From: a virus
Reading direction: 5' to 3' (one strand)
Length of the DNA: 26,030 nt
IMG/VR virus record: IMGVR_UViG_3300009418_000104
Coordinates: 1-26,030 of that record
A program made the translations under genes and the position numbers. Each line of letters starts with the position of its first letter. Position 1 is the first letter of the stretch. Positions 15,317 to 22,843 of the stretch are shown here, in pieces. The notes under the pieces were generated by a model that saw nothing but the letters and a program-made list of their open reading frames with translations, did not search any database and was not told the origin of the DNA.

Positions 15317-15783
15317 TAGGCGTTAATCCTCCAAGCACGGACAAGTGAGGTCAGGGGAAACGCAAGCCAGCCAGGATCATTAGCGACTAGCACGGACTTC
15401 CCGTCGAGGTGGACAATACCCAAGACCCGATCGACGCCGAGTTCTGGGTCCACCTGATCGCCCTGAACCACCCCCACGTCTCCCCGTTGCGCGCGTAAGG
15501 GGGTAGGCCACTCGGCCCACCCATACTGCCCCGCAATCAACTCAGCTAGGCCCTCCAGGCCGCCGTATTTCTGGAACATCTCCAGCGAACCACGCAAGGA
15601 CCCCAGGTGTTCGGCTTCCAGATCAGCCGCCACACTGTCACTGCCCACCATTCGGCGAATACACTCTACCACGGCGAAGCAACAATCCCGTCGGCCATAC
15701 TCGAAAGGCAACGTGGACTGACGCAAGAATTCGGCCTCCAGTAAGTGTGGCCAATCTTCACGGCGGGGAACGGGAGCTGTCAT
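15316..15783 (-). CDS. DUF6950 / NlpC-P60-like tail-tip peptidase
   Basis: A 155-residue protein from the ATG at 15783 (GGAGG seven bases upstream, TGATG junction with the hub gene). A TTG one codon earlier is also open. The N-terminal part, LPFEYGRRDCCFAVVECIRR, holds the double cysteine typical of the DUF6950 branch of NlpC/P60-like proteins. A histidine candidate lies late in the protein (GIVHLDGKSVLV), followed by GWLAFPLTSLVRAWRI. In tail modules this slot is taken by a cell-wall peptidase that helps the tip cross the murein during infection. Neighbours on both sides (hub and J-like protein) support that role. Catalytic activity is inferred from the family. Confidence 0.8.
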   Translation of the reverse strand: MTAPVPRREDWPHLLEAEFLRQSTLPFEYGRRDCCFAVVECIRRMVGSDSVAADLEAEHLGSLRGSLEMFQKYGGLEGLAELIAGQYGWAEWPTPLRAQRGDVGVVQGDQVDPELGVDRVLGIVHLDGKSVLVANDPGWLAFPLTSLVRAWRINA

Positions 15784-16346
15784 CAATCGCCCTCCTTCCC
15801 GATGATATTCTTCTGCTGGAGGTCAACGACGAAGTCGCAGAAAGTGTCGGTGCTGTCGATCAACTTCTGATCCTCGCTGGTGTAGCGAAACAGCACGGGC
15901 TTCTCCAAATCGATCAGCACGCTTTCGACGCTAAGAGCCACTGTCGTGGTCTCTCCTGTCTCCTCGTCATTCATGGTGTCGGCCTTGCCGCGGTGTAATT
16001 CATAGGGGTCCGCAACGATGGCGCCGGCTGCGGTCATGGCGCCAAAGTACAACTTGACTATTCGCCCCTGGTATTGCTCAACATCAACCAGGGCCAAGAT
16101 GGCTGCGTCCAATCCCGACAAGGTGTAATTCAATCCCGTTGCAATGATGTCCGCTGTCTCCTGCACGGGAGAGAATTGAAGGAGCCGACCAGTGCCGACC
16201 CAGGTGTTGCTGTTCCAGGTCAGTGTCCCAAGCCCAGACCAGAGCCGCAATGCCCCCGTGTCGAATAGTGCTTCGATCAAGAAAATCGGACGCTTAACCG
16301 TGGCCAGCAATTTCGTATTCAATGCAGCTGTGATCGAGCGGGCCAT
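15783..16346 (-). CDS. DUF2163-like tail-tip (baseplate hub) protein
   Basis: About 187 residues from the ATG at 16346, one base after the previous stop (TAAGATG). A GTG at 16358 is in frame but would overlap the Dit-like gene, with no better ribosome site. The pattern RPIFLIEALFDTGALRLWSG, then LTWNSNTWVGTGRLLQFSPV, then ETADIIATGLNYTLSGLDAA is characteristic of the phage/GTA DUF2163-type hub protein. It ends with TVALSVESVLIDLEKP. Such proteins form a ring at the tail tip between Dit and the J-like protein. The strict gene order and TGATG junctions support assembly in stoichiometric amounts. Confidence 0.85.
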   Translation of the reverse strand: MARSITAALNTKLLATVKRPIFLIEALFDTGALRLWSGLGTLTWNSNTWVGTGRLLQFSPVQETADIIATGLNYTLSGLDAAILALVDVEQYQGRIVKLYFGAMTAAGAIVADPYELHRGKADTMNDEETGETTTVALSVESVLIDLEKPVLFRYTSEDQKLIDSTDTFCDFVVDLQQKNIIGKEGD

Positions 16347-16347
16347 C

Positions 16348-16977
16348 TTAGGGCTCACTAATCGCTGTGAAAGCTTGACCTGTCAGGATCGGCGTTGGCG
16401 CTAAATCCCACGGCATCTTGTTCGAGGCCAATCGGAACAGGCCCACACAACTCGCTGTCGTCACCGTGGCATTATTCGCAGGTGAGTTGTTCAGTGTGAT
16501 CGCTGGCCAAAGGGTCAAAGTCGTCTCTCCAGAACCGTTGGTGTTGCTATCAACCAACGACTTATATAGGCGAGCCGTAGACCCAGAACCCAGCTGAATA
16601 TAATCGCCTTTCTTCAACCACCCAGTAATATCGTTTGAGCAGCCATCAATGTTGAGGTCCTGGCCGGTCTGACTTGCGCCAGCCACCAAGGGAGTTCCAC
16701 CCAAGGCACCACGCGCCGTCGCGCCTGTAGGATCGCCCATGGTGAATGTCCCTTCCATCCCATTCAGGCTGAGAAGGAAGCTAATGAGCTTGTCCTCGGC
16801 GTCTGCCCGATTAAAGGGTGGCGGTTGGATCATCACCACCCACACCTGGCCCTGATGGACGAAGACTTCTGGGTCTTGTGTAAATGGCGACCGCGTCGAT
16901 CCGACAATGGGTATAGCAGCGAAGCTGACTTCCGCCGAGATATCTGTTGGGAAGGTCAGGGGAAATGAAATGGTCAT
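16348..16977 (-). CDS. Distal tail protein (Dit-like)
   Basis: A 209-residue protein whose ATG overlaps the tape measure stop (TGATG). The start MTISFPLTFPTDISAEVSFA, then STRSPFTQDPEVFVHQGQVW, then MIQPPPFNRADAEDKLISFL and GMEGTFTMGDPTG match tail proteins at the distal end of the tube. These join the tape measure and tube to the tip complex. The middle section (AGASQTGQDLNIDG through SGSTARLYKSLVD) looks like the usual β-barrel extension. The GTA equivalent in this slot is often DUF2460, but the sequence here fits the Dit-like group better. Confidence 0.75.
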   Translation of the reverse strand: MTISFPLTFPTDISAEVSFAAIPIVGSTRSPFTQDPEVFVHQGQVWVVMIQPPPFNRADAEDKLISFLLSLNGMEGTFTMGDPTGATARGALGGTPLVAGASQTGQDLNIDGCSNDITGWLKKGDYIQLGSGSTARLYKSLVDSNTNGSGETTLTLWPAITLNNSPANNATVTTASCVGLFRLASNKMPWDLAPTPILTGQAFTAISEP

Positions 16978-18992
16978 CAGGCCCTGCCTCTCAGCCGTGG
17001 GTCACGACGTTGTGCTTCGACGACGGCACCGACAGCCCGCCGTTCGAATGTACCATCCAGTGCGAGCACGATCGTTTCGAGCCGGTTGATGGCTGCACTG
17101 TCGGCCCCACGCGCGTCAATGAATACTGTCGAGCCAACCCTCTTCGTTTGTTGATTGGTTGGCGTGACATCTACTTGCTCGCCTTTGGTGGCCTGGAACT
17201 GCACGAGGTTTGCATCTGTTCCACCACGACCGGCCACTTTGAAGGAGCCACCCTGAGCGAACCGGGGGAATGTCGTACCACCGAATTCTCCCAGGCCGCT
17301 AGTGACGCCCGAACCAGGACCGATCGCAGCAGGTGTTCCACCGCCACCAAAGCCAATGGCGCCTAAGATACTCCCGAAAATGCTACCACCCCCAGCCTTG
17401 GCCGCACCGCCTAAGCTATCAAAGAATGCTGACTTGGCCTGGGCAAAGAGGAAATTCTGAACATCAGCCAGCAGCCCCCGCAATGTCCCACGGAGGTCCT
17501 CGCCAGACTGGATGGCATCCAAGAAGGAACTTGACATTCGCTCACCCAGGACGACCACGACTTTTTGGAACTCCTGCGTTTTCTTCTTGGTCTCAGTCAA
17601 GATGTCATTGGCCTTCACAAGTGACCGCTGGTAAGTATCGAAGTCGATGAGGTTGTTCGCGAACAGATCCTGAAGCTCGAGCAGTCGGGCCTGGTAGTTC
17701 TCCATGGGTGTACGCGTCTCAGTGAATGCGGCCTTGGCCGCGGCCCGAAATTCGTTGTTCTTGTCGATCACCTCCTGCATGACGGCCAGCCCCTCCTGCT
17801 GGGCAGCACGAAATGATCCCCCGGCAGGTCGGCCTACGGAAGGAAAGCCAAGATCCGCCGTGGCATCAGCAAATGGGCTTAGCCCACTCGTCGCAGCAGG
17901 AGCCTCCCCTGCAGCACTGGCGCCGGCAACCCGCAGCCGTTCGGCCTTGCGAAGTGCGGCCAGCATGGAGTTATTCAACCGTTCGATGGCGGCCTGGGTC
18001 TCATCAACTCGTTGCTGTAGCTGGCCACCCAGCCCACTTACACTATCGGCCCAACTCTTCAGCGCACTTTGGTCTTCCAGTTCTTCCCGCAAGCCAACGA
18101 GCTTGGCCTGCAGTTCAGCCATCTTGGCCTGAGCACTCTGGTCAATGATGTTGAAGTATACAGCCCACTCCCGCCCCCAAGTAATGATCGCAGGAATGGA
18201 ATTCGTCAGGGCCGTCGCCAGATCAGCAATGGCGTCCGCATTTTCCAGCACGGCCTGCGTCACCTTCACCTTGATCAAGGTGAACAGCAACGTAAGCTCA
18301 TCCTTAGCCTTCTCAGCCGACCGTAGCAGGTCCTCCTCCAGCACCAGCCCCAGATCTCTGGCCCGTTGTATGGCGGCCTCCATGCCCCCGATGCCATTCT
18401 TAATCAGGTTGGTCATGTCTACGCCCATGGTCCGCCCAAAGGCCGCAGCGAACAGCGCAGCCCGATCCAGTTGGGAGGTCAGGGAAGCACCCTTTTTGAT
18501 AATGAGGTCGAAAGCGTCGTCGACGTTCTGGGCGGCTTGGACATTCTTCAGCAGCTCCGTATCCATGCCTTTCAGGATGGTGATTAAGGTACCCGTGCCC
18601 GCGCGGGCTTCACCGATCCGCTTGGCGAAGGCCGACAGGCCACCGGCCATGGCCCCAACATTAACGCCGGCTAGATCCGCTGCCACACGGAGCTCTTGCA
18701 GCTTGGTTGTAGTGAACCCGGTCTTGTCTGCTGTCTTTGCCAGCTCGTCACCGAAATCAATGGATTTTTTGATGAGCAATCCAAGACCAGTGACACCTGC
18801 CGCGAGGACCATGGCCCCACGGAAGGACGCCATCTTCTTGACGGCACCCCCGACGGATTTCCCAACACTGCGGAAGGTTTTACCGACGCGGCTCTGGAAT
18901 GTTCGCAAGCGCCGTTCGGTCTGATCGATGCCACGATTAAATGGCTTCATGTCAGCCTCGAACCGAATGGCCAATGTGCCTAATGTTGCCAT
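16977..18992 (-). CDS. Tail tape measure protein
   Basis: A 671-residue protein starting MATLGTLAIRFEADMKPFNR, a typical tape measure opening. Residues ~20-55 are helical with RTFQSRVGKTFRSVGKSVGG. A hydrophobic stretch follows (58-74, FRGAMVLAAGVTGLGLLI). Long helical, coiled-coil segments fill the middle (for example MAELQAKLVGLREELEDQ and AAIERLNNSMLAALRKAERL). A glycine-rich hydrophobic part follows near 555-600. The C-terminus carries GRGGTDANLVQFQATKGEQV and DARGADSAAINRLE, motifs I associate with phages of this type. It sets tail length and is ejected into the host envelope. The start overlaps the stop of the frameshifted chaperone by one base (TGATG), and Dit follows directly. Confidence 0.92.
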   Translation of the reverse strand: MATLGTLAIRFEADMKPFNRGIDQTERRLRTFQSRVGKTFRSVGKSVGGAVKKMASFRGAMVLAAGVTGLGLLIKKSIDFGDELAKTADKTGFTTTKLQELRVAADLAGVNVGAMAGGLSAFAKRIGEARAGTGTLITILKGMDTELLKNVQAAQNVDDAFDLIIKKGASLTSQLDRAALFAAAFGRTMGVDMTNLIKNGIGGMEAAIQRARDLGLVLEEDLLRSAEKAKDELTLLFTLIKVKVTQAVLENADAIADLATALTNSIPAIITWGREWAVYFNIIDQSAQAKMAELQAKLVGLREELEDQSALKSWADSVSGLGGQLQQRVDETQAAIERLNNSMLAALRKAERLRVAGASAAGEAPAATSGLSPFADATADLGFPSVGRPAGGSFRAAQQEGLAVMQEVIDKNNEFRAAAKAAFTETRTPMENYQARLLELQDLFANNLIDFDTYQRSLVKANDILTETKKKTQEFQKVVVVLGERMSSSFLDAIQSGEDLRGTLRGLLADVQNFLFAQAKSAFFDSLGGAAKAGGGSIFGSILGAIGFGGGGTPAAIGPGSGVTSGLGEFGGTTFPRFAQGGSFKVAGRGGTDANLVQFQATKGEQVDVTPTNQQTKRVGSTVFIDARGADSAAINRLETIVLALDGTFERRAVGAVVEAQRRDPRLRGRA

Positions 18993-19563
18993 CAGTGCTT
19001 ACGCCCCTTCTTTGTCTTGTCCATGACCCGCTGGAGCAGCTGACCCTGAATGGCCCCTTCGTCGTCGAGTTCGTTCTCGATCTGCTTGAAGGCCAGCCAT
19101 TCAGTAATCTCCTCGCTGGTCAATTCACACAACAGCGCCCTGACGCTGGGATATCCTAACTCGCGACAGAGGGCGAGGTACCTAATCCGCTCGGGGCGCC
19201 GCCTAAGTTTCCCACCACTTCCTCGATGTCCTGTTCGGTCAGACCATTCAATCGAGAAGCAACGGCAAAGACACGGTCGAGGGCTTTCGCATTCTTCTTG
19301 CCCAGTTCGATCATGTCTGCAGCAGTGAACATCAGCTCGCCGTCGCCATTGATGGCGGTCAGAGCAATGAGACGTGCCCGCATGTTCTGGAACACCGACT
19401 TACGGCTTTCACCGTCCTCCGGCATCAGCGAAGCCTCCCACTTGTCTCGCTCCGTTCCGGTCATCATACGGACAGTCACCTTACCATCCCATTCGGGTAC
19501 TTCGACATCTTCAGTACGAAGGTCGTCCGCACCCAAGATGTCCTCCTTGGATAGGGTTCTCAT
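18992..19563 (-). CDS. Tail assembly chaperone, -1 frameshift fusion (gpGT-like)
   Basis: A predicted 190-residue fusion made by ribosomes slipping back one base at GGGAAAC (19213-19207). Residues 1-119 come from the unshifted frame. The shifted frame then reads LRRRPERIRYLALCRELGYP, continues through LTSEEITEWLAFKQIENELD, and ends QRVMDKTKKGRKH. This gives 71 more codons to a TGA at 18994-18992 that overlaps the tape measure ATG. In lambda, gpG and gpGT bind the tape measure and recruit tail tube subunits. The shifted segment LAFKQIENEL resembles the T-like part of other phages. The location, exactly between tail tube and tape measure, is the expected one. Product ratios cannot be read from sequence. 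Confidence 0.88.
19156..19563 (-). CDS. Tail assembly chaperone, unshifted product (gpG-like)
   Basis: A 135-residue protein with a strong AAGGAGGGAGG site before the ATG. It starts MRTLSKEDILGADDLRTEDV and has a β-strand segment VEVPEWDGKVTVRMMTGTE (20-38). A helical core follows (ALTAINGDGELMFTAADMIE and KALDRVFAVASRLNGLTEQD). The overall shape is like other siphovirus gpG-type tail chaperones. After the slippery site it adds only 16 residues, ending LGTSPSVAS. This is the abundant form expected when no frameshift occurs. It helps keep the tape measure soluble and starts tail tube assembly. Confidence 0.88.
   Translation of the reverse strand: MRTLSKEDILGADDLRTEDVEVPEWDGKVTVRMMTGTERDKWEASLMPEDGESRKSVFQNMRARLIALTAINGDGELMFTAADMIELGKKNAKALDRVFAVASRLNGLTEQDIEEVVGNLGGAPSGLGTSPSVAS
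19207..19213 (-). promoter_or_regulatory. Programmed -1 ribosomal frameshift slippery site GGGAAAC
   Basis: The minus-strand heptamer G GGA AAC is in exact X XXY YYZ register: the first G is the third base of codon 117 (GTG), GGA is codon 118 and AAC is codon 119. The -1 frame is then open for 71 codons to the TGA that overlaps the tape measure start. Lambda uses GGGAAAG at the same genetic position. I did not find a convincing downstream pseudoknot by eye. Confidence 0.9.
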
Positions 19564-19584
19564 GCCTCCCTCCTTTCCTAAGGG

Positions 19585-19992
19585 TTATGATGTGGCTCGC
19601 GTGAGTGTGCCAGCCGACTGGATAGTGATATTGGTCGTCGCCAAATCACCCACGGCCCCACCCATCGGCGGGTAGGTTTCCAGCACACCATTGCCGGTGA
19701 AGCTGGGGTTGGTCGCGCTAACGGCCGAACTCGTCGGCACCAGGACACAAGCGAACACGGTTCCAACGATGCTGAAGAGGGTGGCATCGACCTTGGACGC
19801 CGCGAAGTCCTGGGCAAACTCAATGTCGATAGACCAATCCAACAGGCCACCAATGCGTGACCGGGTAGTATCGCTCATCACAGTATCATCTTGCAGCTCC
19901 GCGCTATAGTTCAGAACGCAAGACTTCACGTGGTCCGACAAATCGACCGTGTTGAGTGTGACAGAGTAATCAGTTGCAACGAAGATCGCCAT
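19585..19992 (-). CDS. Tail tube protein paralog (short form)
   Basis: A 135-residue protein with AAGGAG before its ATG. It shares with the upstream gene the order DLSDHVKSCVLNYSAELQDD, then TVMSDTTRSRIGGLLDW; the counterpart there reads DLSGHLNQMALEYAAELQDD, TVFGDDTRSRIGG. The similarity is strongest over about residues 17-50 and is also visible at the DNA level. It lacks the ~100-residue C-terminal domain of its neighbour. A tail tube or tube-like fold is inferred from this and from position just before the chaperones. It may be a second tube component, a tube cap or terminal ring protein, or a duplicated copy that has diverged. Confidence 0.75.
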   Translation of the reverse strand: MAIFVATDYSVTLNTVDLSDHVKSCVLNYSAELQDDTVMSDTTRSRIGGLLDWSIDIEFAQDFAASKVDATLFSIVGTVFACVLVPTSSAVSATNPSFTGNGVLETYPPMGGAVGDLATTNITIQSAGTLTRATS

Positions 19993-20007
19993 GATGGCTC
20001 TCCTTCC

Positions 20008-20739
20008 TTAGACGATACCAATAGCGCAGATGAACTCAAAGCTCGGTCCTGCGCCACCAATGGTGTAGTTGACCCTCCACCAGTCGTCATTGGCAATCGC
20101 GCCCGCAAGAGACTTCCATTCGGACGTGATCCCGGTCGCCTGGGTGAAGGTCAGGCGATTGGTTGCTGAAGTCATCCCCGAGTTGTCGTCACTTTGAACG
20201 ATCACATCGAGGGTGTCGCCAGAGCTGGCAGTGATAACATGGAGCGAGGCATACACACTTTCCCCAGCAGCCACAAGGCCAAGCTGACGAGCAGTGCCAT
20301 TCCCAGTCGTGGTCCGGGTGGCATTGTGCATGACCGTCCCTGAGACCAACGGACCCTCACTAGCTTCTGCACGAGCGCTGAAGCTGAGAATTTCTCCCAG
20401 CACTGCCTCGTGATTGTACTCGCCTTCGTTGGCTTGGAAGAAATAAGCCGGCGAAGCATCCGCGCCGTCGGTGGGTCCAACCGTGGTGACGATACCTTGC
20501 GTCCCGACCTTCGGGAATATGTGACTGTCGATGTCGGCTGGTGCTGCTGCCGTATCATAGAAGCCTTCCAGGTTGGCTTGGATCGTCTTGAGCCCACCGA
20601 TACGCGACCGAGTATCGTCACCGAACACCGTGTCGTCTTGAAGCTCCGCAGCGTACTCCAGAGCCATCTGGTTCAGGTGCCCGGACAGGTCATGATCACC
20701 CAGCCAAAACTTGCAGTTCGTAAGGACGTATAGTGCCAT
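20008..20739 (-). CDS. Major tail tube protein (long form, with C-terminal β-domain)
   Basis: A 243-residue protein with GGAGG seven bases before the ATG. The first ~140 residues carry the tail tube-like part, including LEYAAELQDDTVFGDDTRSR (about 28-47) and SPAYFFQANEGEYNHEAVLG. The last ~95 residues form a separate β-rich domain, with TVMHNATRTTTGNGTARQLG, then VIVQSDDNSGMTSATNRLTF, then WWRVNYTIGGAGPSFEFICA. Such extra domains decorate the outside of siphovirus tail tubes. It lies after the tail terminator gene and before its shorter paralog and the chaperones, as expected. I consider this the major subunit because of its position and domain content. Confidence 0.82.
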   Translation of the reverse strand: MALYVLTNCKFWLGDHDLSGHLNQMALEYAAELQDDTVFGDDTRSRIGGLKTIQANLEGFYDTAAAPADIDSHIFPKVGTQGIVTTVGPTDGADASPAYFFQANEGEYNHEAVLGEILSFSARAEASEGPLVSGTVMHNATRTTTGNGTARQLGLVAAGESVYASLHVITASSGDTLDVIVQSDDNSGMTSATNRLTFTQATGITSEWKSLAGAIANDDWWRVNYTIGGAGPSFEFICAIGIV

Positions 20740-20741
20740 GA

Positions 20742-21152
20742 TCAGGCCTCCATCAATATTGCTCGGAACCGCTGCACACCGTGCCGGGTCAGCCCATCGG
20801 GCTCAAGCAATGATTGTGAGAATTCGAAGACAATTCCCACGTGAACAAATGTCGCTGGTGTCAGCGTCACCTCGTGCAGTGCTCCGTGGACTGCACTCAT
20901 AATATCAGAAACTTCCTTGCGGCCACGGTAGCGAGACCACGAATGGATTTCGAGTGTGTGCTCAAATCCATTCTTCGCGAACGTACTCTCATCAATCGTG
21001 GTCCCCTCGCCAATGGTCACATAAGGGAACGTCGGATCTTGAGGCACATGATCATAGACCCGTGCCGTGCTGCCGATGAGCCCCTGCACAGTGGCGTCAT
21101 TACGGATGGCGTCATAAATCTCGACCTGCAGTTCCCACTCAGATGAAGCCAT
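20742..21152 (-). CDS. Tail terminator / tail completion protein (DUF3168-like)
   Basis: A 136-residue protein beginning MASSEWELQVEIYDAIRNDA with VQGLIGSTARVYDHVPQDPT and FPYVTIGEGTTIDEST. This opening, an N-terminal helix followed by 'vyd.vPq...yPYv.iG', is the DUF3168 tail terminator signature. A later strand, LEIHSWSRYRGRKEVSDIM, and the closing HGVQRFRAIL also fit. It would cap the tail tube and join it to the head. The ATG overlaps the stop of the gp10-like gene (TGATG), and the tail tube gene follows after two bases. Confidence 0.88.
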   Translation of the reverse strand: MASSEWELQVEIYDAIRNDATVQGLIGSTARVYDHVPQDPTFPYVTIGEGTTIDESTFAKNGFEHTLEIHSWSRYRGRKEVSDIMSAVHGALHEVTLTPATFVHVGIVFEFSQSLLEPDGLTRHGVQRFRAILMEA

Positions 21153-21604
21153 CAGCCTTTCCCCGCTGATCTGGTGAACTTCTTAAGGAAGACCTTGCGG
21201 CGTTTCTTAAAGCCATCCTTAGCGTGTTCGAAGGCCGGTGTCATAAACGGCCGTGCCCCCATGCGGCTGGTCCCGAATTCCAGCATGTCCGAATACTCGG
21301 CGCCACTCACGGCCTCGGCTGCAAGCCGCTTCCCCCTGGCCATCGATGCCCGGATGTGAGCAGCTAAGAAGCCAGTGTCAGTGGCAGGGGGTTGGCCGGG
21401 AGCGGAAGCCCTGTGGATCACGCTGCGGCGCCGGTACATACGGCCTGACTTGGGTCCACGTTGCACCAGACGCTTGGCCTCCGTCGCAGTGTCCACAGCC
21501 GCGGACAATAACAGATCGGCCATGGGCTTACGAGCCTTCTCCGGCAGTTTTTTGAGCCGGCCCTTCAGCTCCTTCATGCCGATGATTTTGCTGGCTTGCG
21601 CCAT
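21152..21604 (-). CDS. HK97 gp10-like head-tail/neck protein
   Basis: A 150-residue basic protein starting at TGATG. It begins IIGMKELKGRLKKLPEKARK with an N-terminal helix, then RLVQRGPKSGRMYRRRS, then APGQPPATDTGFLAAHIRAS. A closing motif AEYSDMLEFGTSRMGARPFM (about 101-120) is the clear HK97 gp10 family signature 'Ya..lEfGts.~.arPfl'. These proteins help complete the neck or tail. It lies between head closure and tail terminator, where gp10 members usually are. Confidence 0.9.
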   Translation of the reverse strand: MAQASKIIGMKELKGRLKKLPEKARKPMADLLLSAAVDTATEAKRLVQRGPKSGRMYRRRSVIHRASAPGQPPATDTGFLAAHIRASMARGKRLAAEAVSGAEYSDMLEFGTSRMGARPFMTPAFEHAKDGFKKRRKVFLKKFTRSAGKG

Positions 21605-21936
21605 CAGGTGGCTACCCCCTCATCGCACAGCATGACAAGGTACCGGGCTTTATCATCCTCAGGATCGAAGATGCCCTTGATGTTGAATGCCCGCGACCCC
21701 ACCACGAACCGGTTCTCCGTCGTGATGTCCGTCCGATGCCGAATCGTCACCTGGTGGGTGACTACATCTTCGAGGCCCTGCTGGGCAAGACGCTCGCCCG
21801 CGGACATAGGTTTAATGTGGCCCCACACGCTGGCGACTGCATCCCAGGACAACGTACCACCGGCACCGCCACCAGCATCCGGTGTCATGTTCTTAACCTG
21901 CAGGTCGAGCTGTGTTCTCATCTTGCCGATGTTCAT
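21604..21936 (-). CDS. Head closure / head-tail joining protein (PF05521-like)
   Basis: A 110-residue β-rich protein: MRTQLDLQVKNMTPDAGGGA, then LSWDAVASVWGHIKPMSAGE, then QVTIRHRTDITTENRFVVGS and FNIKGIFDPEDDKARYLVML. The order 'L.lq......D..Gg....w..va.vwa.i.pl.g.E' followed by 'H.v.iRyr.di...~r...~~r.f.I..i.d' is that of the SPP1 gp16 / HK97 head closure family. It plugs the connector after packaging. It starts with a four-base ATGA overlap with the adaptor gene and ends as TGATG with the gp10-like gene. Confidence 0.88.
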   Translation of the reverse strand: MNIGKMRTQLDLQVKNMTPDAGGGAGGTLSWDAVASVWGHIKPMSAGERLAQQGLEDVVTHQVTIRHRTDITTENRFVVGSRAFNIKGIFDPEDDKARYLVMLCDEGVAT

Positions 21937-22610
21937 CCGACTTCTATGATCCGTTTGCTATCCCAAAGGGATCTGACACCCCAGGGCATTTGATTGGCAT
22001 TTGTCTCCTGGACTTCCGCACGGTTCTCGTACAGATGCCCGATGAGCATAAGCATTCCCGACATGAGGTCATCGGGTATGCTACCAGCGACGCCATAGCC
22101 ACAGACGAATTGGACTTCAATGCCATTCGCTACACGCGAGGGGTTCGGCCAACTGGAGCCAGATCGCAAAACAATCCGCCCGGGTTCGGTCGCTGTATCG
22201 ACGAAGTAATTACTGGCAGCGAATGTCGTCGCTACATCGGCATCATCGTAAGTTTTGATGTGCGTTACTGATGCTAAAGGTGGCTTGGGTAACACGATCC
22301 CTTCCGCTCGGCCGGTAATGATGCTCTCAGGACCGGTGCGAGTGCCTTCCCACAGCGCATCGGCATCATTGGAGAACGGCCATTGGTCCATGAACGCTTG
22401 CCACGTCTGAGTGATCAGCGCCCGCCCCGTGTAATCCTCACAGCGTTGACGAGCCGCCACGATGAGATTGGTGATGAGGGTATCGTCTGCTGTATCGGTC
22501 ACCTTCAGATGATCCTTGGCAGTCGCTACCAACATCGGCTCAACGGTGGGAGCGCCCTGTTCCGTAAGACGGAGCGGGAGCTTAATCAGTCGAGTTGGAC
22601 TGAGGGACAA
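21933..22610 (-). CDS. Head-tail connector/adaptor protein (gp6 / phiE125 gp8-like)
   Basis: A 225-residue protein. The only sensible start is the TTG at 22610, with GGGAG about eight bases upstream, opening MSLSPTRLIKLPLRLTEQGA. Typical adaptor motifs follow: AKDHLKVTDTADDTLITNLI and AARQRCEDYTGRALITQTWQ, then 'P.pPl.sVt.I' as LPKPPLASVTHIKTYDD. Near the C-terminus come GSIPDDLMSGMLMLIGHLYE and MPWGVRSLWDSKRII. These are characteristic of the phage adaptor that binds beneath the portal. Its neighbour is the head closure gene, overlapping by four bases, as expected. The rare TTG start is worth noting. Confidence 0.88.
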   Translation of the reverse strand: MSLSPTRLIKLPLRLTEQGAPTVEPMLVATAKDHLKVTDTADDTLITNLIVAARQRCEDYTGRALITQTWQAFMDQWPFSNDADALWEGTRTGPESIITGRAEGIVLPKPPLASVTHIKTYDDADVATTFAASNYFVDTATEPGRIVLRSGSSWPNPSRVANGIEVQFVCGYGVAGSIPDDLMSGMLMLIGHLYENRAEVQETNANQMPWGVRSLWDSKRIIEVG

Positions 22611-22613
22611 TGA

Positions 22614-22826
22614 TCAGTCTCCCTTGTCCTCGGGGGCGCCGGCCTTGGCCTTGTTGTCCTTCTTTTCTTTTTTGGCCTTGGGGGCCGTGGTGTCTTCGGC
22701 CAGGCCACCTTCGACGAACACATCCCGCAAGCGTTCGGGCACGTTGTGCTTATCGCCCTCCTTGAAGTGTTCGACTTTGGCGCCGTCTGGCGAGCCGTCA
22801 CAGTCCTGTTTCATCTTGACCCACAT
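22614..22826 (-). CDS. Small charged protein of the head region
   Basis: A protein of about 70 residues. The ATG at 22826 has GGAG eight bases upstream; a TTG one codon earlier is also possible. The first half contains KMKQDCDGSPDGAKVEHFKE followed by DKHNVPERLRDVFVEGGLAE. This resembles small phage head-region proteins with the pattern '...y..Gd.~~vpe~la~~~i~~G~a~~'. The rest is a lysine-, alanine- and acid-rich tail (APKAKKEKKDNKAKAGAPED) that is probably disordered. Function unknown. It lies between the membrane enzyme gene and the adaptor. Confidence 0.6.
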   Translation of the reverse strand: MWVKMKQDCDGSPDGAKVEHFKEGDKHNVPERLRDVFVEGGLAEDTTAPKAKKEKKDNKAKAGAPEDKGD

Positions 22827-22843
22827 CAAATTCTCTCCTTCCG

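Noticed and set aside
18145-18924. A 259-codon open frame on the plus strand
   Set aside because: It is antisense to the tape measure gene. The serine-, arginine- and alanine-rich translation is typical of a shadow of a coding region with biased codon use.
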